Below, in pieces: positions 8,150 through 15,495 of a DNA stretch of 64,000 bases (positions within the stretch are counted from its first letter, which is position 1; every line of letters starts with the position of its first letter). A program made the translations under genes and the position numbers. This DNA is from Clostridium thermopalmarium DSM 5974 (lineage in GTDB: Bacteria > Bacillota > Clostridia > Clostridiales > Clostridiaceae), in NCBI RefSeq assembly GCF_002995795.1, contig NZ_PVXN01000010.1, forward strand, positions 1-64,000, written 5' to 3'. The notes under the pieces are model-generated. The model was not told where the DNA came from, made no database searches, and saw only the letters and a list, made by a program, of their open reading frames with translations.

Positions 8150-8893
8150 ATGAACAATAAGAAAAAGATTTTCAAGAGACTATCTATTGTAGTTTCTATA
8201 GTTTCAATTTTTTTCTTCGCAACTATATTAACAGAAGCTAGTGGTATAAAAAGTGAACAAACTATTTATGTAAATAAAGATATTGATAAAGAAGTAACAG
8301 AAGATTTTTCTACTGAATCTAATGATAAATCAATTGTAATGGACAAGCTAATAGTCCTACCAGAAGAAAAATACGATAAATTAGAAGCAGAAAAGATGAT
8401 AGATAGATTAAAAAAGATACCTTATCCTATATTAGAAGAATTATTCCAAAATGATGTTAAAATAATACTTTCTAATACCAATATTACAGATGTAGATGAA
8501 TATGCACATTTAAAAGGGGTAACGCCAAGAGGATGGGAAAATACAGGAAAGACCTGGGACGATGTGCCAGGGGCAGGAGGAAAACCTGTTGTAGCAAGAA
8601 TAGGGTACAGCGATCCAGGGGAGGCACACGGTGCTATTAATTTAGAACTTCACGAGACTGCCCATGCTATAGATGCTTATGTCTTCCATAATATATCTTC
8701 AAGCGAAAACTATAAGAATATATGGAATCAAGAGGTTTATAACTTATTTGGAAATGATCCTTACTTTGTAAACTATCCAGAAGAATATTTCGCAGAAACC
8801 TTCGCTATGTATTATTTAGATGAAGAACAAAACCAAATATTAAAGGAAAAAGCACCTTTGACTTATGAGTTTATTAAAAATCTACAAAGTTAA
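8150..8893 (+). CDS. Secreted Pro-Pro endopeptidase (PPEP, peptidase family M34)
   Basis: A 247-aa exported zinc protease. It has a basic N-terminus and hydrophobic signal (residues ~10-28, likely cleavage near TEA-SG). The catalytic part (~65-247) carries the zinc motif HETAH at 168-172 and the downstream Glu ligand in YPEEYFAETFAMYY (Glu211 or 212). The segments LKGVTPRGWENTGKTWDDVP and INLELHETAHAID closely follow Clostridioides difficile PPEP-1 (Zmp1/CD2830) as I remember it, so I call PPEP rather than a generic lethal-factor-like protease. PPEP-1 cuts between two prolines in surface adhesins and frees cells. An extra ~35 residues lie between signal and catalytic domain. No proline-rich surface substrate is nearby. 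Confidence 0.88.
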   Translation: MNNKKKIFKRLSIVVSIVSIFFFATILTEASGIKSEQTIYVNKDIDKEVTEDFSTESNDKSIVMDKLIVLPEEKYDKLEAEKMIDRLKKIPYPILEELFQNDVKIILSNTNITDVDEYAHLKGVTPRGWENTGKTWDDVPGAGGKPVVARIGYSDPGEAHGAINLELHETAHAIDAYVFHNISSSENYKNIWNQEVYNLFGNDPYFVNYPEEYFAETFAMYYLDEEQNQILKEKAPLTYEFIKNLQS

Positions 8894-8894
8894 A

Positions 8895-8909
8895 GTGAAG
8901 CTTTCCTAA
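8895..8909. repeat. Fragment of the hairpin-flanked repeat
   Basis: GTGAAGCTTTCCTAA is identical, in inverse orientation, to 7123-7137 in the 215-bp element, and 13 of its bases occur at 3393-3405. It starts 1 nt after the protease stop codon. The opposite end of the element is not seen, so this is a fragment. A small hairpin (AAAATTG/CAATTTT, 8943-8961) follows and could serve as a weak terminator. Confidence 0.45.
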
Positions 8910-9142
8910 GATAAACTTTCCATGCGTAATTTTGCATATAAGAAAATTGATTTGCAATTTTATCATAGTACGTAACTAATGTTACTATATTAATTTTGAA
9001 GTTGTGGTATGATTTAGAAAAGGTTATTTAAAAAGAAATTGCTGAGTAGATATTTCAAACATAACAAATACTAATACAAATAGATTTTTGGCAGTGATAA
9101 ATTGCAATAAAATAAATTATGAAATGGAAAGGAGAAATAAAG

Positions 9143-9694
9143 ATGGATGCTATAGATATAATGGTTCAGGAACACAGCAATATTGAAAGAATGTTGAAGG
9201 TTATAAGAAAGATGTGCATTAAGGTGTTAAACCATGAGGAAATAAACTATAATGACTTTTATAAGGTAATAGATTTTGTAAGAAATTATGCAGACAAACA
9301 TCATCATAGCAAAGAGGAAACTATTCTTTTCACTAAACTATCTCAGGGAGAAGGCAATCATATAGGAAAGATTTCTGTGGAAGGAATGCTAGTTGAACAT
9401 GATCTTGGAAGACTATTTATGATGAATTTAGAAAATGCCCTTAAAAAATTTGAAGAAGGAGATAAGGACTCAAGAGTTGATATTATATCTAATTCTATAG
9501 GATATGCAGATTTACTAAAGAGGCACATATTTAAAGAAAACAATGCATTGTATAAGTTTGCTAGAAAAAATCTATCAGAGGAAGATTTAAAAGAGATTAA
9601 TGAAAAGTCTAATGAGGTAGAAAAAATTGCACTAGATAAAAAGATTCAGGAAAAATATCTTAATATTCTAGAAGAATTAGAAAGGAGCATCTAG
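9143..9694 (+). CDS. Hemerythrin-like HHE domain protein
   Basis: A 183-aa cytoplasmic protein with the hemerythrin ligand pattern: His11 (QEHSNIERML), a His53-55/Glu58-59 cluster (DKHHHSKEETILF), His86 (LVEHDLGRLFM) and a further His/Glu in LLKRHIFKENNALY. Such four-helix di-iron proteins sense or bind oxygen, NO or iron; in an anaerobe a role in oxygen or NO stress is likely. The start is set by GGAG 8 nt before ATG 9143, which removes eight residues of a longer frame. The methyltransferase gene begins 2 nt after its stop, so the two are one operon. Confidence 0.9.
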   Translation: MDAIDIMVQEHSNIERMLKVIRKMCIKVLNHEEINYNDFYKVIDFVRNYADKHHHSKEETILFTKLSQGEGNHIGKISVEGMLVEHDLGRLFMMNLENALKKFEEGDKDSRVDIISNSIGYADLLKRHIFKENNALYKFARKNLSEEDLKEINEKSNEVEKIALDKKIQEKYLNILEELERSI

Positions 9695-9696
9695 CA

Positions 9697-10419
9697 TTGG
9701 GTTTTTATGAAGAATTTAGTAAGTACTATGATATAGTTTTTCCTTTAGGAGAGGCTCAACTGAAGTTTATAAATAAGAGAGCAAAGGGTAAAAAGAAGAT
9801 CCTTGATTTAGCTGCAGGCACAGGTAATTATTCTATAGCTTTAGCTAAGGAAGGATATGATGTAACAGCTGTAGATTTAGATAGTGAAATGATAAAAAAG
9901 ATAGATGAAAAGGCTAATAAGGAAGAAATTAAAGTAAAAGCTATAGCTATGGACATGAAGGAAATTGATAAAATAAATAGCAAATTTGATTTGATATTTT
10001 GCATAGGAAACTCCTTAGTACATCTAGACAATAAAGATGAAATAAAAGGTGTTATAAATAAACTATACAATCTTTTAAATGAGGATGGAGTATTAATTAT
10101 ACAGATAATAAATTATGATAGAATAATACAAAACAATATAAAGGGTCTTCCTACTATAGATAGAGAGGAAGAAGGGGTTAAGTTTATAAGAGATTATGAA
10201 CAGAAGAATGGTAAAATTCTATTTAAGACTAAGCTCATGATTAGCAAAGAAGAGAAAGTATATGAAAATTGTGTAGAACTATATCCTCTTTTAGCCGAAG
10301 ATTTAAAGGACATATTGATATCTTCTGGATTTAAAAACGTAGAGCTTTTCGGAGGATTTAATGAAGCAGAATATAATATAGATTCCATGGCAGCAGTAGC
10401 TGTTGGAAAAAGAAATTAG
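9697..10419 (+). CDS. Class I SAM-dependent methyltransferase
   Basis: A 240-aa protein with a Rossmann-type SAM fold. Motif I is ILDLAAGTGNY (~35-45), the acidic end of strand 2 is VTAVDLDSEMI, and FDLIFCIGNSLVHL follows as motif IV. The C-terminal part looks like YdaC/small-molecule methyltransferases, but the substrate is unknown. It starts at TTG with AAAGGAG 9 nt upstream, located inside the end of the hemerythrin gene. That tight coupling suggests both proteins are made together. A terminator follows. Confidence 0.85.
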   Translation: MGFYEEFSKYYDIVFPLGEAQLKFINKRAKGKKKILDLAAGTGNYSIALAKEGYDVTAVDLDSEMIKKIDEKANKEEIKVKAIAMDMKEIDKINSKFDLIFCIGNSLVHLDNKDEIKGVINKLYNLLNEDGVLIIQIINYDRIIQNNIKGLPTIDREEEGVKFIRDYEQKNGKILFKTKLMISKEEKVYENCVELYPLLAEDLKDILISSGFKNVELFGGFNEAEYNIDSMAAVAVGKRN

Positions 10420-10421
10420 AG

Positions 10422-10450
10422 GGAAAATTGCACATCAATTTTCCTTTTTT
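10422..10450 (+). terminator. Terminator of hemerythrin-methyltransferase operon
   Basis: GGAAAATTG, 5-nt loop, CAATTTTCC, then six T. It lies 2 nt after the stop codon. Confidence 0.92.
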
Positions 10451-10609
10451 GTTATAAATAATTGTAACATATATGCAACTTTTTAATATTATGATATTAG
10501 GCAAAAGATAAGTCACTAGATTTACAAAACACCAATGAAGAGGGACATGCACTATACGAGGAAAACTTTAGGATAAATATGGTTTATATACAGAGAGGAA
10601 GGTGATAAT

Positions 10610-10903
10610 GTGAGATACGCTGATGACTTAAAAAAAGCTTGTAATCGTAATGAAAACGATAGAGATGTAGCTGTTATTACACTTTCTTATAATATCGCAA
10701 CTAATGAGGTTACTGACTTTGATCTTTATCCAAGTGCACCATTTGAAGCTACTCAATGCGATATTGAAGTTGGTCAAGATCTTGCTGATGTAGTTGCTTG
10801 CCTACTTCGAAATGGATTTGAGCTTGTTTCTAATGTAGCAGCTACTGCAGGAACTACTACAACCGTTACAGCTTTAGGACACTACACTTTTGTAAAAAGA
10901 TAG
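10610..10903 (+). CDS. Small protein of unknown function, 97 aa
   Basis: A 97-aa soluble protein, not recognised. The first half is mixed alpha/beta (MRYADDLKKACNRNENDRD, then VAVITLSYNIATNEVTDF). The C-terminal end is rich in Thr and Ala (AATAGTTTTVTALGHYTFVK). There is no signal peptide or membrane span. It starts with GTG after AGAGGAAGGTGAT. It is flanked by terminators, so it forms its own unit. Its codons (CTT, GTT, GCT, few AT-only runs) look less AT-driven than its neighbours, which suggests strong expression or a different history. Confidence 0.65.
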   Translation: MRYADDLKKACNRNENDRDVAVITLSYNIATNEVTDFDLYPSAPFEATQCDIEVGQDLADVVACLLRNGFELVSNVAATAGTTTTVTALGHYTFVKR

Positions 10904-10932
10904 ACAAGCTATAAAGCTTTAACTTTGATATA

Positions 10933-10976
10933 GAGTTTGGCATAAGCTATATTCTTATGCCAAACTCTTATTTTTT
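10933..10976 (+). terminator. Strong terminator after 97-aa gene
   Basis: Perfect 14-bp stem GAGTTTGGCATAAG / CTTATGCCAAACTC with a 7-nt loop, followed by TTATTTTTT. Confidence 0.92.
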
Positions 10977-11126
10977 GATTAAGTTAAGTTTTTTAATGAT
11001 ATTCTTATGATTTTTGTTTTTTAGATTTTCTGAGGTAACAATAAATATACAAAAATAAGAAAATATATACATTAACAAATATACTATTGAAATTTAATTT
11101 AAAGTCTATTATGATATAATTACAAT

Positions 11127-11142
11127 ATGTTAACGTGAACAA
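11127..11142. promoter_or_regulatory. Imperfect copy of LacI/cre-type operator
   Basis: ATGTTAACGTGAACAA differs at two positions from the perfect palindrome at 11353-11368. It lies about 225 bp upstream of that site in the 547-bp gap before the hexuronate operon. Two spaced copies are typical of looping repressors or of auxiliary catabolite sites. The rest of the gap up to the promoter is AT-rich without another clear signal. Confidence 0.5.
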
Positions 11143-11318
11143 TACTTAAAATTCGAAAAATTAGCAAATAGCTTATTGTTTTCAGTAAAGAGTGCATTTA
11201 TAATAAATAATTAAAACTTATTATAAATAAAATGCATTTCATAGCTATAAAAAGACAAAAAAGTGTTTATATATTCAACAAAATTCTACAAAACAATAAA
11301 TAAATTTAAATAGCAATA

Positions 11319-11347
11319 TTGACATACTAGTATACCAATGATACAAT
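11319..11347 (+). promoter_or_regulatory. Sigma-A promoter of the hexuronate operon with GntR-type site in spacer
   Basis: TTGACA (11319-11324), 17-nt spacer, TACAAT (11342-11347). Within the spacer, CTAGTATACCAATG (11327-11340) has a GTATAC core and a right half that matches the GGTATACCAAT operators known for UxuR/ExuR-type GntR repressors. The left half is degenerate. The GntR gene at the end of this operon is the natural candidate to bind it. Confidence 0.65.
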
Positions 11348-11352
11348 AATTA

Positions 11353-11368
11353 TTGTTAACGTTAACAA
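11353..11368. promoter_or_regulatory. Perfect palindromic operator at the transcription start
   Basis: TTGTTAACGTTAACAA is a 16-bp perfect palindrome with a central CG, as in LacI/GalR-family operators. It differs at one key position from the catabolite-responsive cre consensus TGWAANCGNTNWCA. It lies 5 nt after the -10, so it would cover the transcription start and block initiation. No LacI-type gene is in the window; CcpA or a remote repressor are candidates. Confidence 0.65.
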
Positions 11369-11450
11369 TTCGTCGGTCTAAGCCGTGACCGAATAGGAAT
11401 GTGAGTTTTTCTAATAATATGATTATGCAAGGCAAGAAGGAGGAAAAGTT

Positions 11451-12469
11451 ATGTTGAAATCTATAAAAAAGGGTATTGCTCTTCTATTGTCTTCAGCTTT
11501 AGTTTTTGCTTTAGCTGGATGTGGTGGGGCTGCTGGTGGAAAGAGAATTATCCGTATATCTCACTCACAATTAGAAACCCATCCTCAACATTTAGGATTA
11601 GTAGAATTTGAAAAATATGTAGAATCAAAATTAGGAGATAAATACGATGTTCAGATTTTCCCTAATGAATTATTAGGAAGTTCTGTAAAAGCGATAGAAT
11701 TAGTACAAACAGGAGCAATTGACTTTGCTATTGCAAGTACAGGTAACCTTGAAACTTTCGATAACATTTATCAGGTATTTAGTATTCCTTATCTATTTGA
11801 TAGCGTAGAGGCTTATCATAAAGTCATGGAAGATAAAGAATTAATGAACAGTATATATAAATCTACAGCAGCAGCTGGTTTTGAAGCAGTTACGTGGTTT
11901 GACGCTGGTACAAGAAACTTTTATGCTAAAACTCCTATAAAAACTCCAGAGGACTTAAAAGGTAAAAAAATACGTGTTCAACAAAGTCCTACTAATGTAA
12001 AAATGATGCAAGCTTTTGGAGCTGCAGCAGCACCTATGAGTTTTGGTGAAGTGTACACAGCTATACAATCAGGAGTCATTGATGGAGCTGAAAACAACGA
12101 ATTAGCATTAACTAATAACAAACATGGAGAAGTTGCTAAGTACTACACTTATAATCAACACCAAATGGTTCCGGACTTATTAATAGGAAATCTTAAATTT
12201 TTAAATGACTTATCACCTGAAGAAAGACAGGTTTTTGATGAAGCAGCTGAATTAGCAACAAAGGTTGAACGTGAACAATGGAGTGTTGCTACAGATAAAA
12301 CTATTCAACAGGCAAAAGAAATGGGAGTTCAATTTATAGAAACTGATGTACAAGCATTTAAGCAAAAGGTATTCCATTACATGAAGAATTATTAACAGCA
12401 AATCCAAAGCTAAAACCTATATATGATAGCATTCAAAAAGTGAATGATGAAGTAAAGGAGATGAAGTAA
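11451..12469 (+). pseudogene. TRAP transporter substrate-binding lipoprotein DctP, frameshifted near the 3' end
   Basis: A DctP-family periplasmic-type binding protein with a lipoprotein signal (LAGCGG). Family features are intact: HPQHLGLVEFEKYVESK, the ligand-contacting GARNFYAK-type segment (AGTRNFYAKTPIKTPEDL) and KKIRVQQSP. The open frame stops at 12395 after VFHYMKNY. The other frame then continues with HEELLTANPKLKPIYDSIQK to a TAA at 12467-12469, exactly what DctP C-termini look like. Restoring one C in the CC at 12374-12375 would give VFPLHEELL and about 340 residues, matching its 344-aa paralogue at 53616. So this is a single-base deletion or a sequencing error; the shortened 314-aa product would lack the last helix. 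Likely ligand: a hexuronate, from the uxuAB neighbours. Confidence 0.85.
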
Positions 12470-12470
12470 T

Positions 12471-12953
12471 ATGCAAAGTCTCAAAAATGGATTAAATAAG
12501 GTACTAGAAGTAATTTGTATAGTTTTATTTGCATTCATAACTATCGTAGGAACATACCAAATTGTAGCAAGATACGTATTTAATGCACCAAGCACAATTT
12601 CTGAGGAATTATTAACATACTCATTCACATGGATGTCATTTCTGGCTGCGGCATTAGTTTTTGGTAAACGTGAACACATGAGAATGGAATTTATTGCAGA
12701 CAAGTTTAAAGGAAAAGCTGGAATAATGTTAAGTATTATTTCTGAGATAATAGTTTTAGTTTTCGCACTTTTAATACTTGTTTATGGTGGAAGTGCAATT
12801 ACAAAACTTACAGTATTACAAGTTACAGCATCATTGGGAATTTCAATGTCATATATATACGCTATAGTTCCAATAAGCGGGGTTATAGTATTAATCTATA
12901 ACGTTATTAATATAATTCAATTTGTTTCACAACTAAATGGAGAATCTAAATAA
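12471..12953 (+). CDS. TRAP transporter small permease DctQ
   Basis: A 160-aa membrane protein with four predicted spans, the standard DctQ layout. It contains the family-like YVFNAPSTISEELLTYSFTWMSFL region after helix 1 and the GKREHMRMEF loop. It forms the membrane complex with DctM and receives substrate from DctP, using a sodium gradient. Its ATG follows the restored dctP stop by one base, with GGAG in the dctP end, so translation is coupled. Confidence 0.92.
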   Translation: MQSLKNGLNKVLEVICIVLFAFITIVGTYQIVARYVFNAPSTISEELLTYSFTWMSFLAAALVFGKREHMRMEFIADKFKGKAGIMLSIISEIIVLVFALLILVYGGSAITKLTVLQVTASLGISMSYIYAIVPISGVIVLIYNVINIIQFVSQLNGESK

Positions 12954-12970
12954 AAGAGGGGGAGCATATT

Positions 12971-14281
12971 ATGAGCATAGCACTAACATCGGGGCTAATA
13001 ATAGCTGTAGTTTTAGTTATATTATTGCTTGCAGGTATTCCTATTTCAATTGCATTAGGTGTATCTTCATTATTAGCCATATTACCAACATTAAATTTTA
13101 ATGCTGCCGTTTTGACAGCTGCACAAAGAACTTTTTCAGGAATATCTGTGTTTACATTAATAGCAATACCGTTTTTCATTCTAGCTGGTAACATAATGAA
13201 TAAGGGTGGAATAGCTGTACGTTTAATAAACTTTGCAAAAGTTTTATCAGGTAGAGTGCCAGGTGCAATGATGCACACAAACTCAGTTGCAAACATGATG
13301 TTTGGAGCTATTTCAGGATCAGGTGTTGCAGCAGCATCAGCTATGGGGACTATTATAGGACCTATTGCAGAACAAGATGGATATGAACGTGATGATATGG
13401 CTACTATAAACATAGCCACTGCACCAACAGGATTATTAATACCTCCAAGTAATGTGTTAATCACATATTCTCTAGTAAGTGGTGGAACTTCAGTAGCAGC
13501 TTTATTCATGGGAGGATATATTCCAGGAATCCTTTGGGGCCTTGGATGTATGGTAATTGGCTTCTATATAGCACGTAAAAAAGGGTATGTAAGTAAGGAA
13601 CGTGTTACTGCAAAAGTAGCATTAAAGACAACTCTTGATGCTATTCCAAGTTTATTGCTTATTGTAATAGTTATAGGTGGAATTACAGCTGGTATATTTA
13701 CAGCTACAGAAGGTTCAGTAGTAGCAGTTGTTTACAGCTTGATATTATCTTTATTCTTCTATAAGACTATAACACTTAAAGAACTATATACTATATTCAA
13801 GGAAAGTGCTGAATCTACAGGATTAATAGTATTCTTAATAGGTGTATCAAGTATCATGGCTTGGGTTATGGCGTTCACTGGAATACCTGCTGCGGTTTCA
13901 AATGCATTATTAAGTGTTAGCAACAATAAATATGTAATATTATTAATCATCAATATAGTATTACTATTCATAGGAACTTTCATGGATACTACACCTGCAA
14001 TCCTTATATTTACACCTATATTCTTACCAATATGCCAAGGATTTGGAATGTCAGCAATTCAATTTGGTATAATGATAACATTTAACTTATGTATAGGTAC
14101 AATCACATCTCCAGTAGGAAACATCTTATTCGTTGGTGTTAAGGTTGCAAAGACTAAGATTGAAAATGTAATTAGTAAGTTAATACCTTACTATGTAGCA
14201 ATAATCATTGTATTATTACTTACAACTTATGTACCAGCACTTTCTATGTGGCTACCTACATTGATGGGATACAGTAAGTAA
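12971..14281 (+). CDS. TRAP transporter large permease DctM
   Basis: A 436-aa protein with about 12 spans and the DctM signatures: ALTSGLIIAVVLVILLLAGIPI at the start, GNIMNKGGIAVRLINFAKVL, the first pore segment GAISGSGVAAASAMGTIIGP, and TMDTTPAILIFTPIFLPI-type and TSPVGNILFVG segments near the end. A GGGGGAG ribosome site is 9 nt before the ATG. It is the ion-coupled transport subunit. A hairpin, not a full terminator, separates it from uxuA. Confidence 0.94.
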   Translation: MSIALTSGLIIAVVLVILLLAGIPISIALGVSSLLAILPTLNFNAAVLTAAQRTFSGISVFTLIAIPFFILAGNIMNKGGIAVRLINFAKVLSGRVPGAMMHTNSVANMMFGAISGSGVAAASAMGTIIGPIAEQDGYERDDMATINIATAPTGLLIPPSNVLITYSLVSGGTSVAALFMGGYIPGILWGLGCMVIGFYIARKKGYVSKERVTAKVALKTTLDAIPSLLLIVIVIGGITAGIFTATEGSVVAVVYSLILSLFFYKTITLKELYTIFKESAESTGLIVFLIGVSSIMAWVMAFTGIPAAVSNALLSVSNNKYVILLIINIVLLFIGTFMDTTPAILIFTPIFLPICQGFGMSAIQFGIMITFNLCIGTITSPVGNILFVGVKVAKTKIENVISKLIPYYVAIIIVLLLTTYVPALSMWLPTLMGYSK

Positions 14282-14316
14282 TAACTTAATAGCAAAATAT
14301 CAGATAAAAATAAAAT

Positions 14317-14361
14317 AATATTCCCTGTAGTATACTTTAAAAATATTCTACAGGGAATATT
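14317..14361 (+). promoter_or_regulatory. Intercistronic hairpin between dctM and uxuA
   Basis: Perfect 14-bp stem AATATTCCCTGTAG / CTACAGGGAATATT with a 17-nt loop. No T run follows, so full termination is unlikely. It may stabilise or process the mRNA so that transporter and enzyme genes are expressed at different levels. The second TRAP cluster has a hairpin of similar form at the same place. Confidence 0.6.
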
Positions 14362-14388
14362 ACAATAGCGGTATAGGAGGAAAATCTT

Positions 14389-15462
14389 ATGAAAATGACA
14401 TTAAGATGGTTTGGAAAAGACCATGATTCAGTTACTCTTGAACAGATAAAGCAAATTCCTGGTGTTACAGGAGTTATTACAACATTATATGATATTCCAG
14501 CAGGCGAAGTATGGCCTATGGAGAGAATTTTAGAATTAAAGAAAGAAGTAGAAGAAAGCGGCTTAAAGATAGAAGGAATAGAAAGCGTAAACATTCATGA
14601 CTCTATTAAAATAGGATCACCTGATAGAGAACAATACATTGAAAATTACATTGAAACTTTAGAAAACTTAGGTAAAGCTGGTATTAACATAGTTTGCTAT
14701 AACTTTATGCCTGTATTTGACTGGACTCGTTCAGATCTTGCTAAAAAAAGAGAAGATGGTTCTACTGTTTTATCTTATGACCAAGATCTAATAGACAAAA
14801 TTGATCCTGAAAAAATGTTTGCTCAAATTGATAGTGAGAGTAATGGATTTGTAATGCCAGGTTGGGAACCAGAGAGATTAGCAAAGGTAAAGGAATTATT
14901 CGAAAAATATAAAGATGTTGATAATGAAAAATTATTTGACAATCTTGTATATTTCTTAAATAGAATTCGTCCAGTTTGTGAAAAGTATGGTATAAAAATG
15001 GCCATACACCCAGATGATCCAGCATGGCCTGTATTTAATCTTCCAAGAATTATAAACAATAAAGAAAATATATTAAAACTTTTAAATGCAGTAGATGGAG
15101 AATTTAATGGACTTACTCTATGCACAGGTTCATTAGGATCAAATCCTAAAAATGACCTTTGTGATATAATCCGCTCTGCAAAGGGAAGAATCCATTTTGC
15201 TCATGTACGTAACATAATTCATCTTGCACCAGGTAAATTTGATGAAGCTGCACATTTATCAAAAGATGGTTCTTTAGATATGTATGAAATAATGAAAGCT
15301 TTATATGAAATTGGATTTGATGGACCAGTACGTCCTGACCATGGTCGTGCTATTTGGGGTGAAGTTGCAATGCCTGGATATGGATTATATGACCGCGCAT
15401 TAGGTGCTACTTATCTAAATGGATTAATAGAGGCTATTGAAAAGTCAAGTAAAGAAAAATAA
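14389..15462 (+). CDS. uxuA: Mannonate dehydratase
   Basis: A 357-aa TIM-barrel enzyme that turns D-mannonate into 2-keto-3-deoxygluconate. Recognisable stretches are MKMTLRWFGKDHDSVTLEQI, PGVTGVITTLYDIPAGEVWP, the metal-site region KMAIHPDDPAWPVFNLPRI, GLTLCTGSLGSNPKNDL, IHFAHVRNI and the C-terminal VRPDHGRAIWGE with catalytic His/Asp. Length fits the shorter Gram-positive UxuA form. GGAGGAAAATCTT precedes the ATG. It works after UxuB in glucuronate breakdown. Confidence 0.95.
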   Translation: MKMTLRWFGKDHDSVTLEQIKQIPGVTGVITTLYDIPAGEVWPMERILELKKEVEESGLKIEGIESVNIHDSIKIGSPDREQYIENYIETLENLGKAGINIVCYNFMPVFDWTRSDLAKKREDGSTVLSYDQDLIDKIDPEKMFAQIDSESNGFVMPGWEPERLAKVKELFEKYKDVDNEKLFDNLVYFLNRIRPVCEKYGIKMAIHPDDPAWPVFNLPRIINNKENILKLLNAVDGEFNGLTLCTGSLGSNPKNDLCDIIRSAKGRIHFAHVRNIIHLAPGKFDEAAHLSKDGSLDMYEIMKALYEIGFDGPVRPDHGRAIWGEVAMPGYGLYDRALGATYLNGLIEAIEKSSKEK

Positions 15463-15495
15463 AGTATTGAAAATATATACAAGGAGGAGAATCCC

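Noticed and set aside
9089-9106. TGGCAG ... TTGCA as a sigma-54 promoter before the hemerythrin gene
   Set aside because: The spacing between GG and GC is 12 nt instead of the required 10.
10500-10609. Open frame with NTNEEGHALYEENFRIN before the 97-aa gene
   Set aside because: It has no start codon and a stop just upstream; at most a tiny remnant.
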